From positions 7,617,983 through 7,681,982 of the forward strand of contig NC_087077.1 in the NCBI RefSeq assembly GCF_026151205.1: a DNA stretch of 64,000 nucleotides, given 5' to 3'. A program made the translations under genes and the position numbers. This DNA comes from Bolinopsis microptera (Eukaryota; Ctenophora; Tentaculata; Lobata; Bolinopsidae). Below are positions 46,401 through 56,843 of this stretch, one piece after another. The notes beneath the pieces are model-generated. The model made no database searches. It was not told the origin of the DNA and saw nothing but the letters and a program-made list of their open reading frames with translations. Position 1 is the first letter of the stretch; each line of letters begins with the position of its first letter.

Positions 46401-46752
46401 AACCCATTTTTAATAGATTAAAAATTCTTAAAGCTCAAAACTTGTACAAATATCACTGTATTTTAGAATTCTCTAAGATTATCAAGTACCACTGCCCATA
46501 CTCCCTTTATAGGCTATCAACATTTCAAACCGTGCAACGAGTCTAATGGTTATTCTCCTAAATAAATCAAATACCTTTTTGTTTAATGCAGCCAAGCTTT
46601 GGAACGCTGTTCATAAACAAATTTTAACTTCAAGCAATTGCTTAGAAACGTCCATTAGCTTGATAAAACTGAGAACCAAAGCACTATTAATACAAGCACA
46701 GGCAGCTGACTTGAAAGATACTTGGACTCCAAACAATTTTAAATTGCAGTAA
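43464..46752 (+). pseudogene. LINE ORF2, endonuclease and reverse transcriptase
   Basis: Continuation of the interrupted ORF2. Apurinic-type endonuclease: GLAETN (about 43530), YILGDFN (about 43870), and SHHHPIF at about 44080, where SDH is expected, so a catalytic Asp is changed. Reverse transcriptase: ENYRPVSILP, DSQFGFRKGHST, IDLSKAFDTLDHD (motif A), GVPQGSILGP (B), YADDTNIF (C), and KFLGVVID (E). Breaks: a stop after a small duplication of ATTCAGAATAAAACAA near 44700-44769, an unrelated insertion of about 130 bp at 45500-45640, and a frame change at 46546. Jockey/CR1-like group by motif style. Defective copy. Confidence 0.85.
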
Positions 46753-46990
46753 TCAAATCTAATTGCAGCGGCACACACTTACTATTACTATCATGATTGT
46801 ACTATAGACAGAAAATCTTTCAAATCGATTTTGGGGGCTTTTTAAACATTTGTTGTAATGTTTTTAGATAAGTTAAATATCTAAATTTATAAAATTTTTT
46901 ATCGGAATGAATTAATTGATATTTAATAATTTATTCGGTAGGTTTATCTGGTATTGATATTGATTATATTGATATTGTTATTATTGAACG
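46753..46990. other. Probable LINE 3' UTR and tail
   Basis: Non-coding, ending in TTGATATTGATTATATTGATATTG, a simple-repeat tail of the type some LINEs carry. No target duplication could be defined. Confidence 0.4.
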
Positions 46991-47058
46991 AAGCTAACTC
47001 TAGACATAGTTAATACTACTTCTTTTAAGAAAGGGACTTGGAGTATAAACGACCAAGT

Positions 47059-47098
<40 letters not shown>

Positions 47099-47639
47099 GT
47101 GTAACCCAAAAAAACCCAAAAAAACCCAATCCCAGTATTACCTTTTTCAGGGTAGGAGTTGGGTTTTTTTGGGTTTTTTACAAATTTTTCATTTGAAGGA
47201 AATAAAATCATGTAGGCACCTAGCAAAACAATTATCAGTACAACATCACTGTTGTGGTTCATCACTACAACATCACAATAGATATAATCGCTTAAATATC
47301 ACCCAAAAGCAGTATTTTATTCACTGATGTGCTCAGAAGAAGTTGGCCATCCAGATATGATATCAGCCATATGTAATGCTCACTTCGATGGCCATGGCAA
47401 ATTGAGTTAGTAGGGACGCAACTCACTGATGACCCCAACCCTGACTGCAACCGGTACGAGAGGAATAAAGCCTTTCTTCTCACCTTCACGATCTCTGTTT
47501 CCGTTTTCCTGATCATCCGCTTAACGAGAAACCATGCTCTATCTCCAACTGAAAGAATCTTGCAGTTACCATCAGCTGCATGATCACATGTGATATTAAG
47601 TGATATCTTCGCTTGTTTATGGCCCTGGAGTCGCTAAAA

Positions 47640-48150
47640 TCTTGACTGGGATGGCATTCGATCTCGCCCTCCATTGAGGCAAACCTCAACAGCCGTATCA
47701 TGATGCAGAGCATCACAATACACAGTTACTATTTTCGCCCATTCCTCTGATGAGTCAATATCCTCCACTTCCTCTTCTTCATCATCTGTTTCCGCTTCGT
47801 CACTCTCTGCTCCGTCAGAAGATGGTTGGAAAGCCTCTCCTTCAAAGCTATAGTGTTCTTGAAGGAGTTCTCTACCCTTGAGACTCCCTTCTTCATAGCT
47901 TGTAACAATCTTGGGATTGAAGTATCTTTACCTCTAAATGGTTTCTGCTTTCGGATGCGGTATAACAAGCTTGTTTCGAGGGTGGGCAACTGTTACAGGG
48001 ATCAAACTTTTGCCGAGTGCATCAAGCTCGAGGGAACGCGAACGGTTTGATTTGCCCATGCCAACCAACATATCCTTAGAACACAGATTAGTTCTAATGC
48101 CTGCATGGAGGCCTATGCGCAGGAGAGCATAAAGTCTGCTCGCAGGCATC
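47640..48150 (-). pseudogene. Decayed ORF inside transposon A, acidic protein
   Basis: Open minus-strand frames at 47934-48149 (PASRLYALLRIGLHAGIRTN and on) and, in another frame, 47633-47920 with a strongly acidic segment (EAETDDEEEEVEDID). Codon patterns look protein-like, but I recognise no domain. It could be the remains of the element's own transposase. Frame breaks make it non-functional. Confidence 0.35.
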
Positions 48151-48199
48151 GGATGTTAACAGCCAGGGCATAAAGTGTTGATAACTGTTGTCAGCTGTT

Positions 48200-48966
48200 A
48201 TGAATGTACAGCATCAGACCCTCGCCTGTAATAATCGCATCGTCAAAATTCTCAACATGTCTCTTAATGGAAAGCCCAGGCTCACTGTCATCACATGCTA
48301 CAGTCCTACAGAAGCCTCATCTGATGAAGAGGCATGAAATCTTTTTTGTCTAAAACCAAGCATCTTACAGTTAATTTAGTAGGAGAGGAGCCACACACAA
48401 TAATTTTTAAGGACGGACATGCCTTAGAAGAAGTTTAGGATTTTAGTACAACGGAGCACGACTTTAGGTTACGCAAGGCCAAGGCATGGGCTGCCTACCA
48501 CAAAATTTAGGCTATATGGAGGTCCAATTTGCGCCGAGATTTTAAGATCCGTCTGTTCAAGCTACGGTTGAATCAATCTTCCTGTATGGAACGAAAACGT
48601 GGACAATAACAGAATCTTTAAAGAAAAGAATAGACGGATGTTACAGTAGAATGCTTCGGATGGCCCTAAACGTTGACTGGAGAGGACATCGCACCAACAA
48701 GGAGGTCTTTGGATCACTCCCAAGAGTTATTTCGAAGATACAGGCCAGAAGAATGAGGTTGGCTGGGCACATCCAGCGACATGATGACCTGGCAGCACAC
48801 CAACTTCTCCTTTGGGAACCTAGGGAGGGGTAGACCACCGCTCACCTTCGTCGATAACCTAATAAGTGACACTGGACTCAAGAACACTGGGGAGATTAAG
48901 GAGCTTATGGCGGACAGAAAGCTTTGGAGACACATCATCGAGACTCGGACTCTGAAGCCGCCTTAA
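48200..48966 (+). pseudogene. RTE-like LINE fragments (endonuclease piece and C-terminal tail)
   Basis: At 48225-48320 the frame reads NGKPRLTVITCYSPTEASSD, a known endonuclease stretch of RTE-type ORFs. From about 48555 to 48963 comes the C-terminal tail with LYGTETWTITESLKKRIDGC, RMLRMALNVDWRGH, RMRLAGHIQRHDD and then, after a +1 shift near 48830, GRGRPPLTFVDNL and WRHIIE. The reverse transcriptase in between is deleted. Decayed. Confidence 0.75.
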
Positions 48967-49371
48967 GTAAAGTAATTTAAGTCATGTGCTTTGACTTGCC
49001 CTTGACCTTCGTCATAGCCTCCTTTCATGACAGGAGAACATATTTGCCACGTTTGGCAGATTTCCACTTTGTGCATTCATATGGATTATATCTCGATGAA
49101 CGAGACATCCTGTTTGCTATCGTGATAACATACTATCAATATAAACACACTTATATACTATGTAAACTATCTATTAAGTTAAGACATGGGAACAACACGT
49201 AGGTAAGACTCAGTGGGAAATAATTCACATTCAATACAATTAATGAAATGGCTAGAATTTTGTTTAAATGTTGTTTAAAAAACCCAAAAAAACCCAATCC
49301 CAGTATTACCTTTTCTTGGGTAGGAGTTGGGTTTTTTTGGGTTACACCCCCCCCCCCCCCCCCCCAAGTTT

Positions 49372-50572
49372 GCATAAATTTCTACCCAACCAAGAACTCA
49401 GGAGGCAAAGGTGGGTGCTTAAACTTTTGGTCTGCACTCTCCGATCCTGCATCACCCTGGATTCTTCTCGACGTATCTTTGTAAAAGTTATATATCTTTT
49501 AGTCAATCTCTTGCTACTCCAAGTCCCCTAAGATATCTGATCTAAAGTTCGTGCTAGTTATATATATGAAATATATTTTTGTCTGCTTTAATTGATACTA
49601 AATAAAATTGTTGTTTTCTTGAAATTGTTGTTTTCTTGAGACAACTATTTTACGAGTAGACAGTTTTTGGGAGTTCCAAATAGTTTCTGATTATTCTGAT
49701 TTGCGACAAATGATACTGCACTGTTAGGATAAACGACGTTTCAAAGTAACAACTTCTTATTCATGCTCAAATTATTTGTTATATAGTAGTGTTGAAAGTA
49801 TTAAAAATTTTACGAGTATCACCCATTAAATTATTTTTTAAATCTGGATGAATGTTAAATATTGACCTTTGAGATGTTTTTCTAACAACAATGTAGAAAC
49901 AAAGTTTAAATTTGTTAACAATCGGGTATTAATTGTTTCCGATAAATTACCGTTCTTTAATCATTTTATTTGCTTCTAGGGAGACCAAGCTTTAGTAAAA
50001 TGTTCATAAACATTACACTACACACCATTTTTTAAATATCATAAATTATAAAATATGGCACAGTACAGCCTGGCAAAATAACAAATGGCAGATTGAGCGG
50101 CACCCAGTAATCATTTTATCGGTTTAATGTTTTCATTTTTGTAATTTATTTATTGGGCGACGCGCGCTCAGCCTATTATTTCACCATATTTTTTACAAAC
50201 ACAAATGTCTGAGGACCCCGGGTAATATAATATATATAATATAAGTATATATATATATATTATAAGTAATTTATTAAAATTTTATATCACTTGGATGTTG
50301 GATTAGCAGTGTCAATCCTTTCGATCTTTCCAGCTCATATATTTACATTAATTGTAGCTTTGCATTGTTCGTCATATATGAGTTAAGATGGTTAAGATCC
50401 CCGATGCTCGGAAAAGCTTAACAAGGTTTCGTATTAGTTGCCACAATCTTTTACATTCTACCAAACGTTCTCGATCGGGAATCGTCTTTAACTTATTTTG
50501 GGGAATATTTTGACTTTATATAACGACGTCGTCGTAATGACACAAGTGACTGATCAACCACCTTATTTGATA
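49372..50572. other. Intergenic with repeat scraps
   Basis: No gene seen. 49790-49840 ends with TTTACGAGTATCACCC like repeat D. 50076-50225 shares GAGGACCCC and AGCGGCACCCAGTAA with 12930-13020, another short dispersed repeat. Confidence 0.4.
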
Positions 50573-51207
50573 CTAGTGTAACCCGGCCTACGGCCGGGAT
50601 TTCACTGCCGCAGTTAAAAAGGGTAGGAGTAATTACCCGCTGAGTCAAAACCCGGATTAGGCGAGCAATTCTATTCGGAGTGCCCTCACGTATCCAATAG
50701 TATGCTTAAAAGATAGTAATTCTTAATCAATAATCAATAGAAATTAACCCTTAACACCATGCACCACACCAGCCTATCATATTTGTGAACATGCATTACA
50801 TTGTCGTATGAAAGTATGAACTCTCTCTACAGTCCAAACAGACCGTTTGAGCACTCCCTCCCCTAATAAGTTTATAGTATTATATGACCATGTAATATAT
50901 ACGCCATGTAATATATACGCTACATATGCAGAGAGAGAGAGAGCTAGCCCCGTAACTCTTGCCGTTCTTCTCAAGCCATTTTATGTAACATATTTTGTGG
51001 TACAAAACCATCAATTAAACCACTTACCACCGGCCGATTTTTATAAAATTTGCTTATTGGCTTCGTCAGAGTTTTGTCGGCACTATACCGAAAAAACCAG
51101 TCCCGTAACTATTACCGTTTTTTTTGTATAACCGTTCGGAAATTACACACAGACACACACACAGACACACACACAGACACACACACATTCTGGTGTTATT
51201 AAGTTGA
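50573..51207 (-). mobile_element. Non-autonomous Helitron, copy 2 (635 bp)
   Basis: Minus-strand start TCAACTTAATAACACC after A, and end CCCGGCCGTAGGCCGGGTTACACTAG-type before T, as in copy 1 at 9546-10339. Most of the difference in length comes from the shorter CT and CA arrays and small deletions. No coding capacity. Confidence 0.85.
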
Positions 51208-51429
51208 TAGTGTTTTTAAAATAAAGTATTTAAATTTTTAACTTGGGGTGCAAATATTTTTAGGGATTTTATTTTTTTAAATTTTCAGATCTTTCATACT
51301 ATTTGTTACTAAAATGCTCATTGTAGCCTATAATATTTAGATTTTCATCATCATCAATACATTGAGAGGGGCCGTTACGAAACCCCCTGGTACCAAGAGA
51401 ACATCGATGGTGCACTTTTTGCTTTCCCA

Positions 51430-51853
51430 GCAAGGGGCTTAAGCCTATTGAGGACGAAATTCATGTTCTAACTGACTGTTTACTCTACTCCTCAGTTAGA
51501 GAAAAATTTAACTTCCATCCCAAAAATATTACTGACCTAGCCGGTTTGCTATCCGATAAAACACTAGACCCTACAAAATTTACTGCCACAGCAAGAGCAA
51601 TCCATTCGATTCTCTCTGTGAACGAAAATTTTACAGCCTACTATAAGAGCCCAGATTTCCACTCAAATACTGGCCAATGCATAATGCCCTAGGACCTCAA
51701 AAATAGTATTATATTAAACATTTCTATTTTATCCCTACACATCTGTAAATAACTAGAATTGTGTAACCTTAAATTATTTCAGAATTATAACTATTGTGAG
51801 TTCAATAAAATAATTATCACTTTTGTATCCTTGTATCCTTGTATCCTTGTATC
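51430..51853 (+). pseudogene. LINE 3' fragment with simple-repeat tail
   Basis: An open stretch from about 51440 reads PIEDEIHVLTDCLLYSSVRE and on to a stop at 51690, a phrase typical of the C-terminus of CR1/Jockey-type ORF2. The 3' UTR ends in four TTGTATCC-type units (51825-51853), as CR1/L2-like 3' tails do. A 5'-truncated dead copy. Confidence 0.65.
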
Positions 51854-51957
51854 CTATATGATCTCTTCGAATTGAAGCAAGCATAGCATGATAATTCAAT
51901 GCGAGTAACGCATTAATGTGGCAACGTCCAATTTGCGATTACAAATTACTTTGTCTT

Positions 51958-52036
51958 ACGTTGTATGACCCGCCGCGCACGAAGTGCGCGGCTCCCGGCT
52001 AAAGTGAAGCGACAGTGGGGGTCATCACGTGATACA
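51958..52036 (+). repeat. Short dispersed repeat with GC hairpin (copy 2)
   Basis: Same CCGCGCACGAAGTGCGCGG hairpin and GGGGGTCATCACGTGATAC as 12822-12905. Confidence 0.7.
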
Positions 52037-52086
52037 AAAATTATTCATGTCATCATAATGTACAAAACGCATTAATACATAATATA

Positions 52087-53627
52087 GGGGGGGGGGGGGT
52101 GTCACGTCCGTCTATGTCCGCTTGTCTCATAGAATCCAAAAAGGACAGGACATAGGCGGACATAGGCGGACATAGGCGGACATAGACGGACATAGGCGGA
52201 CATAGACGGACATAGACGGACATAGGCGGACATAGGCGGACATTAATGGACACCTAAATTGCTAAATAAAATGTTCAATTTTTGCTGTTATAGGGGGATC
52301 ATGTTTTTTGTCCGTTCGGTACCCTATATTTTCAAAACGGACAAAAAATAGAGCGGACAAAAATGGACAAAAACGGACAAAAATGGAAATAACATTTAGA
52401 TGCTTCCTCCTCCTACTCTTCCTCCTCCTCCCCCTGGATCTTCCTCCCTGATCTTCCTCAGTCCTCTTCCTCCTCCCCTCCTCAGTCCTCCTCCTACTCC
52501 TCCTCCTCGTCCTCAGTCCTCCTCATCAGTCCTCAACAGTCCTCCTCCTCCCCAGTCCTCCTCCTCCTCCTGAGTCCTCCTCCTGGGTCCTCCTCCTGGG
52601 TCCTTCTCCTCCTCTTTATCCTCCTCCTCTTCCTCCTCAGTACTCAGTCCTCCTCAGTCCTCCTCCTCATCCTTCTCCTCAGTCCTCCATCCTTCTCCTC
52701 AGTCCTCCATCCTCCTCCTCAGTCCTCCCCCAGTCCCCCTCCTCCTCCTCCTATTCAGTCCTCCTCCTCCTCCTTCTCAGTCCTCCTCAGTCCTCCTCCT
52801 CCTCCTCCTCCTCTTCCCTCTCAGTCATCCTCCTCAGCCATCCTCCTCAGTCCTCCTCAGTCCTCCTCAGTCCTCCTCCTCAGCCCTCCTCCTCCTGGGT
52901 CCTCCTCCTCCTCTTCCTCCTCGGTCCTCAGTCCTCCTCCTGGGTCCTCCTCCTCATCCTTCTCATCAGTCCTCCTCCTCCCCAGTCCTCTCCCAGTCCC
53001 CCTCCTTCTCCTCCTCCTATTCAGTCCTCCTCCTCTTCCTCCTCCTCTGTTCTCCTCAGTCCTCCTTCTCATTTCTCTTAAGTCCTCCTCCTGAGTCTTC
53101 ATCCTCTTCCTTCTGAGTCCTCCTCCTTCTCAGTCCTCCTCAGTCCTCCTCCTGAGTCCTCCTCCTCCTGAGTCATCCTCCTCAGTTCTCCTCCTCCTCC
53201 TCCTAGGTCCTCCTTCTGGGTCCTCCTCCTCCTCCTCCTCCTGGGTCTTCCTGATCCTTCTCCTCCCTCTCAGTCATCCTCCTCAGTCATCCTCCTCAGT
53301 CATCCTCCTCAGCCATCCTCCTCAGCCATCCTCCTCAGCCATCCTCCTCAGTACTCTTCAGTACTCTTCAGTACTCTTCAGTCCTCAAAATGTTTGTCCG
53401 CTAATGTCCACCAATGTCCGCTAATGTCCACCAATGTCCATCCAAGTCCGCCAATGTCCGTCCGGGTCCGCCAATGTCCGTCCAAGTCCGCCAATGTCCG
53501 TCCGAGTCCGCCAATGTCCGTCCGTGTCCGCCAATGTCCCAAAAAACACGTCCGTTGTCTCATAGAATCCAAAAAGGACAGGACATAGGCGGACATAGAC
53601 GGACATGACACCCCCCCCCCCCCCCCC
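52087..53627. mobile_element. G-tract-ended TIR transposon B, 1.5 kb, 6-bp TSD
   Basis: Left end: G-run, then TGTCACGTCCGTCTATG. Right end: CATAGACGGACATGACA, then C17. Flanks are AATATA on both sides (52081-52086 and 53628-53633). Subterminal arrays of GGACATAGGC-type 10-12-mers point inward at both ends and share the phrase CTCATAGAATCCAAAAAGGA. The interior is 1 kb of pure pyrimidine-rich (TCCTCC)n sequence. No transposase. Same end logic as 47061-49365. Confidence 0.75.
52396..53390. repeat. 1-kb CT-rich low-complexity block
   Basis: Irregular TCCTCCTCAGTCC repeats, with almost no A or G on the plus strand except in CAGT words. Minus-strand Arg/Glu-rich ORFs here are artefacts of the bias. 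Such strand asymmetry can form triplex or R-loop structures. Confidence 0.95.
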
Positions 53628-53769
53628 AATATAACTTTATTTCCACCAAATATTTTATAATTAACAAACTCACACATCATAGTCTTTGTACAATATTTCA
53701 ATTTTACTTTATATATATTAGATGATTGAATCCGTTATTGCTGTAATATAATTTTTATAAATATGTTAA

Positions 53770-53860
53770 CGGGTGATACTCGTAAAATATTTGTTCCAAA
53801 TATTACCGTCAACGAGTCCAACTCGGCGCGCGTCCTGGTAGGTTATAAACCTACAATAAA
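53770..53860. repeat. Dispersed repeat D, copy 3
   Basis: GGGTGATACTCGTAAAATAT ... CGGCGCGCGTCCTGGTAGGTTATAAACCTACA, close to the copy at 24031-24120, in the same orientation. Confidence 0.75.
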
Positions 53861-53872
53861 TATGTAGTATTA

Positions 53873-55307
53873 CCCAAAACCCAGCAAGACATGGTTGATA
53901 GTGAAACCAGAGCATGCAACCAAAGCTAAGGAACTCTTTCCAGATGTTCAGATCACTACCAAAGGCCACCGTTATCTTGGGTCATATATTGGATCAGAAG
54001 AAGGGGTAAAAGAGTTCATACTAAAGGAGACCGAAAGTTGGAAAGCAGACATTCTCGGACTCGTCGAAATAGCTGCAAACGAACCCCAGCTAGCCTACTC
54101 CGCTTTCATCTACGGAACCTCCAAAAGATGGAATTTTGTTTGCCGTGCAACCCCAGGGATTTCCGACCATCTGAAACTCTTGGAATATTGTGTCAAGGAA
54201 GACTTTATACCACCCATTATGGGCAAAAGTTTTGTGCCTGATCAAATCAGAAAAATAGCTTCACTTCCTGCAAGAATGGGCGGGCTGAGCATTCCAGACT
54301 GCACATCAACAGCAGAGATGGAGTACACTAACTCAGTAAATGCTACAAAACAGCTCACAGAAGCAGTTTTTCAACAGCTTACTACTTTCCAACTAAACGG
54401 AGAAGCAGCATGACATTCTAAGTGAAGTAAAGAAGCGCAAGGAAGAGCTTTACAAACACCAACGTGAAACTATTATGAATGAGGTATCCCCATCAACACA
54501 AAGGCAATTAGAACTCCTTAGTGAAAAAGGAGCATCCATTTGGTTATCCACACTCCCTCTAAAAGCATGTGGGTACGTCCTTAACAAACAAGAATTTTTT
54601 GATGCCCTCTCACTCAGGTATAATCTTACACTGTCTACAGCTAACAGAAGTCCCCTATGTGTATGTGGAAATCAAAATCATATCAACCATTGCATACTCT
54701 AACCTGCAAAATCGGAGGCTACGTTTCACTTAGACACAATTCACTAAGAGATACAATAGCTGAACTCCTAACCACTGTTTGCAAAGACGTTGAAACAGAA
54801 CCCCAGCTTCTCTCCGTTCCTCACACACTTGAACTATCTAATGGAACAAATAGACAGGATGGTGCAAGACTGGACATCAGTGCGAGATCGTTTTGGTCGC
54901 CGCTGGACAGGGCATTCACAGATGTAAGGGTACTTCACCCTCAAGCCCAGTCCAACAGTGACAAGAGCATCTCACAGATGTACCAATCTCACGAGAAAAG
55001 CAAGAAACGTGAGTACAATGACAGAGTCCTCAATGTTGAAAAGGCTACCTTCACGCCACTGGTGTTCAGTACTACAGGAGGAATGGCAACTGAGGCTTCA
55101 CAGTTCCTAAAACATCTCGCTGAAAAGATCAGCCTAAAGAAAGGCCAACGGTATTGTGATGTGATGTCATTTGTCAGACGCAGACTGCGTTTTGATCTAC
55201 TCAGAACCTGTATAATATCTATCAGGGGGTACAGAGGTACCAGAACCCTTCCACCCACAGCAATAAGTGATTTGGACCTTAACCTGATCAACACTCTTAA
55301 ACCCTAA
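53873..55307 (+). pseudogene. Retroelement polyprotein C-terminal part with putative nuclease
   Basis: Three frame-shifted pieces: 53885-54413 (KTWLIVKPEHATKA, HRYLGSYIGSEEG, AYSAFIYGTSKRWNF, ARMGGLSIPD), 54412-54704 (ending CVCGNQNH), and 54700-55307. The first resembles the region after an RT core in a family of animal and fungal retroelements. The last has a Cys/His cluster followed by GGYVSLRHNSLRD, then QDGARLDIS and AFTDVRV, compatible with a PD-(D/E)XK restriction-like endonuclease. The RT core itself is missing. Two frameshifts make it dead. Element class uncertain. Confidence 0.6.
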
Positions 55308-55934
55308 AAGGTCATGGAGTGCTTTTTGGATGGGGGTCTTAACTGCTTTTTGTTGTGATGTGATTTAGTGGATTTTATATATATTATCATTTATCACAAA
55401 GGGTTTTATTTTTACCTCAGTTTTTAAATTTGTACCATTTTTACAGAATTTTTATATAGGGTCATTGCTATATTATGTGTATATTGTTTGAATATTTCTT
55501 TTTTATAAATATGTAGCGTATACCTTCAACTTTGTATTTTTCCACAATGATTATATAGCACGACGCGCGCCCAAATTACTATCAATACTTGAGGGTGCTA
55601 AAATCGAGCGTCGACTGATATTACGAATAAAATCAAATATGAATTGGTTCAGGGAGTGTTTGTTGGGTGATGGCTTGAACCGCTTGTTGTTGTGATGTGA
55701 GCATGTAAATTATATAGCTACATGATACAGAAAATGTACTTTTATTTATAGTTAACCACTTTATATTCTAAAAACTGGATCATGATGCACTCCGTTTGAG
55801 CCAAGAGGCTTGAAAAAATGAAACTACACTTACACAATTTATTGTCAACTCGCGGTCACAAGTTTTCGACGATTCTATTAAACGATTTACCTTGAACCTC
55901 TCTAGCTTATAAAATCTTTTTCTCCCCTTTTTGC
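55308..55934. other. Intergenic / retroelement 3' flank
   Basis: No gene seen. AT-rich. Confidence 0.4.
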
Positions 55935-56211
55935 GGTTCTTACTAAATCGCTCGCCCAAAAATTTCACGTGACTTAATTGGTTTTTTTTGGTTTTGCAGC
56001 CGTACAAAACGGTTTTACATAAACCCTAATCCCAACCCTAACCCTAACTATAACCCCGAAGCTATCCATAATCTTAACCACAACCCCAACCCTAACCCGA
56101 GCCCTAAACAATCGAATTCACGTTTAACTAGCCTGTCACGTGACCAAAACGGTTTTTTGCCCATAACTCTCCAGGGAAGCATTTTAACCCTACGTCATGG
56201 GGGGTGATTCG
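55935..56211 (-). repeat. Dispersed repeat with CCCTAA-like core (copy 2)
   Basis: Inverted counterpart of 12461-12760, with CACGTG near both ends and words such as CCCAACCCTAACCCTAAC at 56030-56050. Interspersed, not a telomere. Confidence 0.7.
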
Positions 56212-56465
56212 GAATCAGCGTCCAAAAATACACCTATTTAGATCACTTTCATGCCTAAAGGGCCTTTTCACAAGAATTTTCTTAAAATTTGGGCGAGTGA
56301 TTTAGTAGGAGCGCCTTTTTGCACTTAGCCAGTAGTGACAATGAGCTTGTGATTTCATACTGTTATTATTATCAAACATGTCAATCTTACAAATGTCAAC
56401 AATTTTAAAATAATTTAGAACCTAAACGTGATCCTTTGTAAGATTATATGTCCCAAAAGTCAAAT

Positions 56466-56843
56466 TCACTTGTACTCAAGTATAAAGTCGAACAATTTAC
56501 TCCAATAGCCACGGTTACTAGCAAGTTCTCTCAAATGAAGAATATCATCATACGACTCCAGCAAGATGAAACGCTTCCAGAGGTCAACCTTCAGGTGGTG
56601 TAGGAGGTTACGTCTGTGAGCCCCGAGTCTACCAACTTCACTACACATCTCGACAGCAAAGCACAGCGCAGCTTGAGCTGGTGACCTTTCTTTGCTCCTC
56701 AATATGTGTCCTAGCATCTTCCACCTAGATAACTCAGCACGCTCAGACATAGGGGTAGAGTTACTCTGTTTGTATAGGGTATCTTTGTATAGGGTATCTT
56801 TGGACATCATACTGTTGAAGAATAAATTTCTAGTACCATCCAA
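56466..56843 (-). pseudogene. LINE ORF2 C-terminal tail fragment
   Basis: 125 codons on the minus strand with ELSRWKMLGHILR, SPAQAALCFAVE and RRNLLHHLKVDLWKR, a pattern of the post-RT tail of many non-LTR elements. No RT core precedes it within the window. A tandem TAGGGTATCTTTGTA duplication sits at 56775-56805. Confidence 0.6.

Larger units (their letters stand above)
47061..49365. mobile_element. G-tract-ended TIR transposon A, 2.3 kb, 6-bp TSD
   Basis: Left end is G37 then TGTGTAACCCAAAAAAACCC. Right end is GGGTTTTTTTGGGTTACA then C19. Both flanks are AAGTTT (47055-47060 and 49366-49371), a clean 6-bp target duplication. Just inside each end is an 80-bp hairpin (AACCCAAAAAAACCCAA ... TTGGGTTTTTTTGGGTT). 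The interior holds a decayed minus-strand ORF region and pieces of an RTE-like LINE. It shares the end architecture with 52087-53627. Families giving 6-bp duplications include Polinton, IS3EU and Dada; none is proven here. Confidence 0.75.

Noticed and set aside
52140-52250. Short regular repeats that could suggest a CRISPR array
   Set aside because: Units of 10-12 bp are contiguous without unique spacers, and the genome is eukaryotic. It is a subterminal array of transposon B.
52857-53102. Arg/Glu-rich ORF on the minus strand
   Set aside because: Direct product of the TCCTCC low-complexity block.
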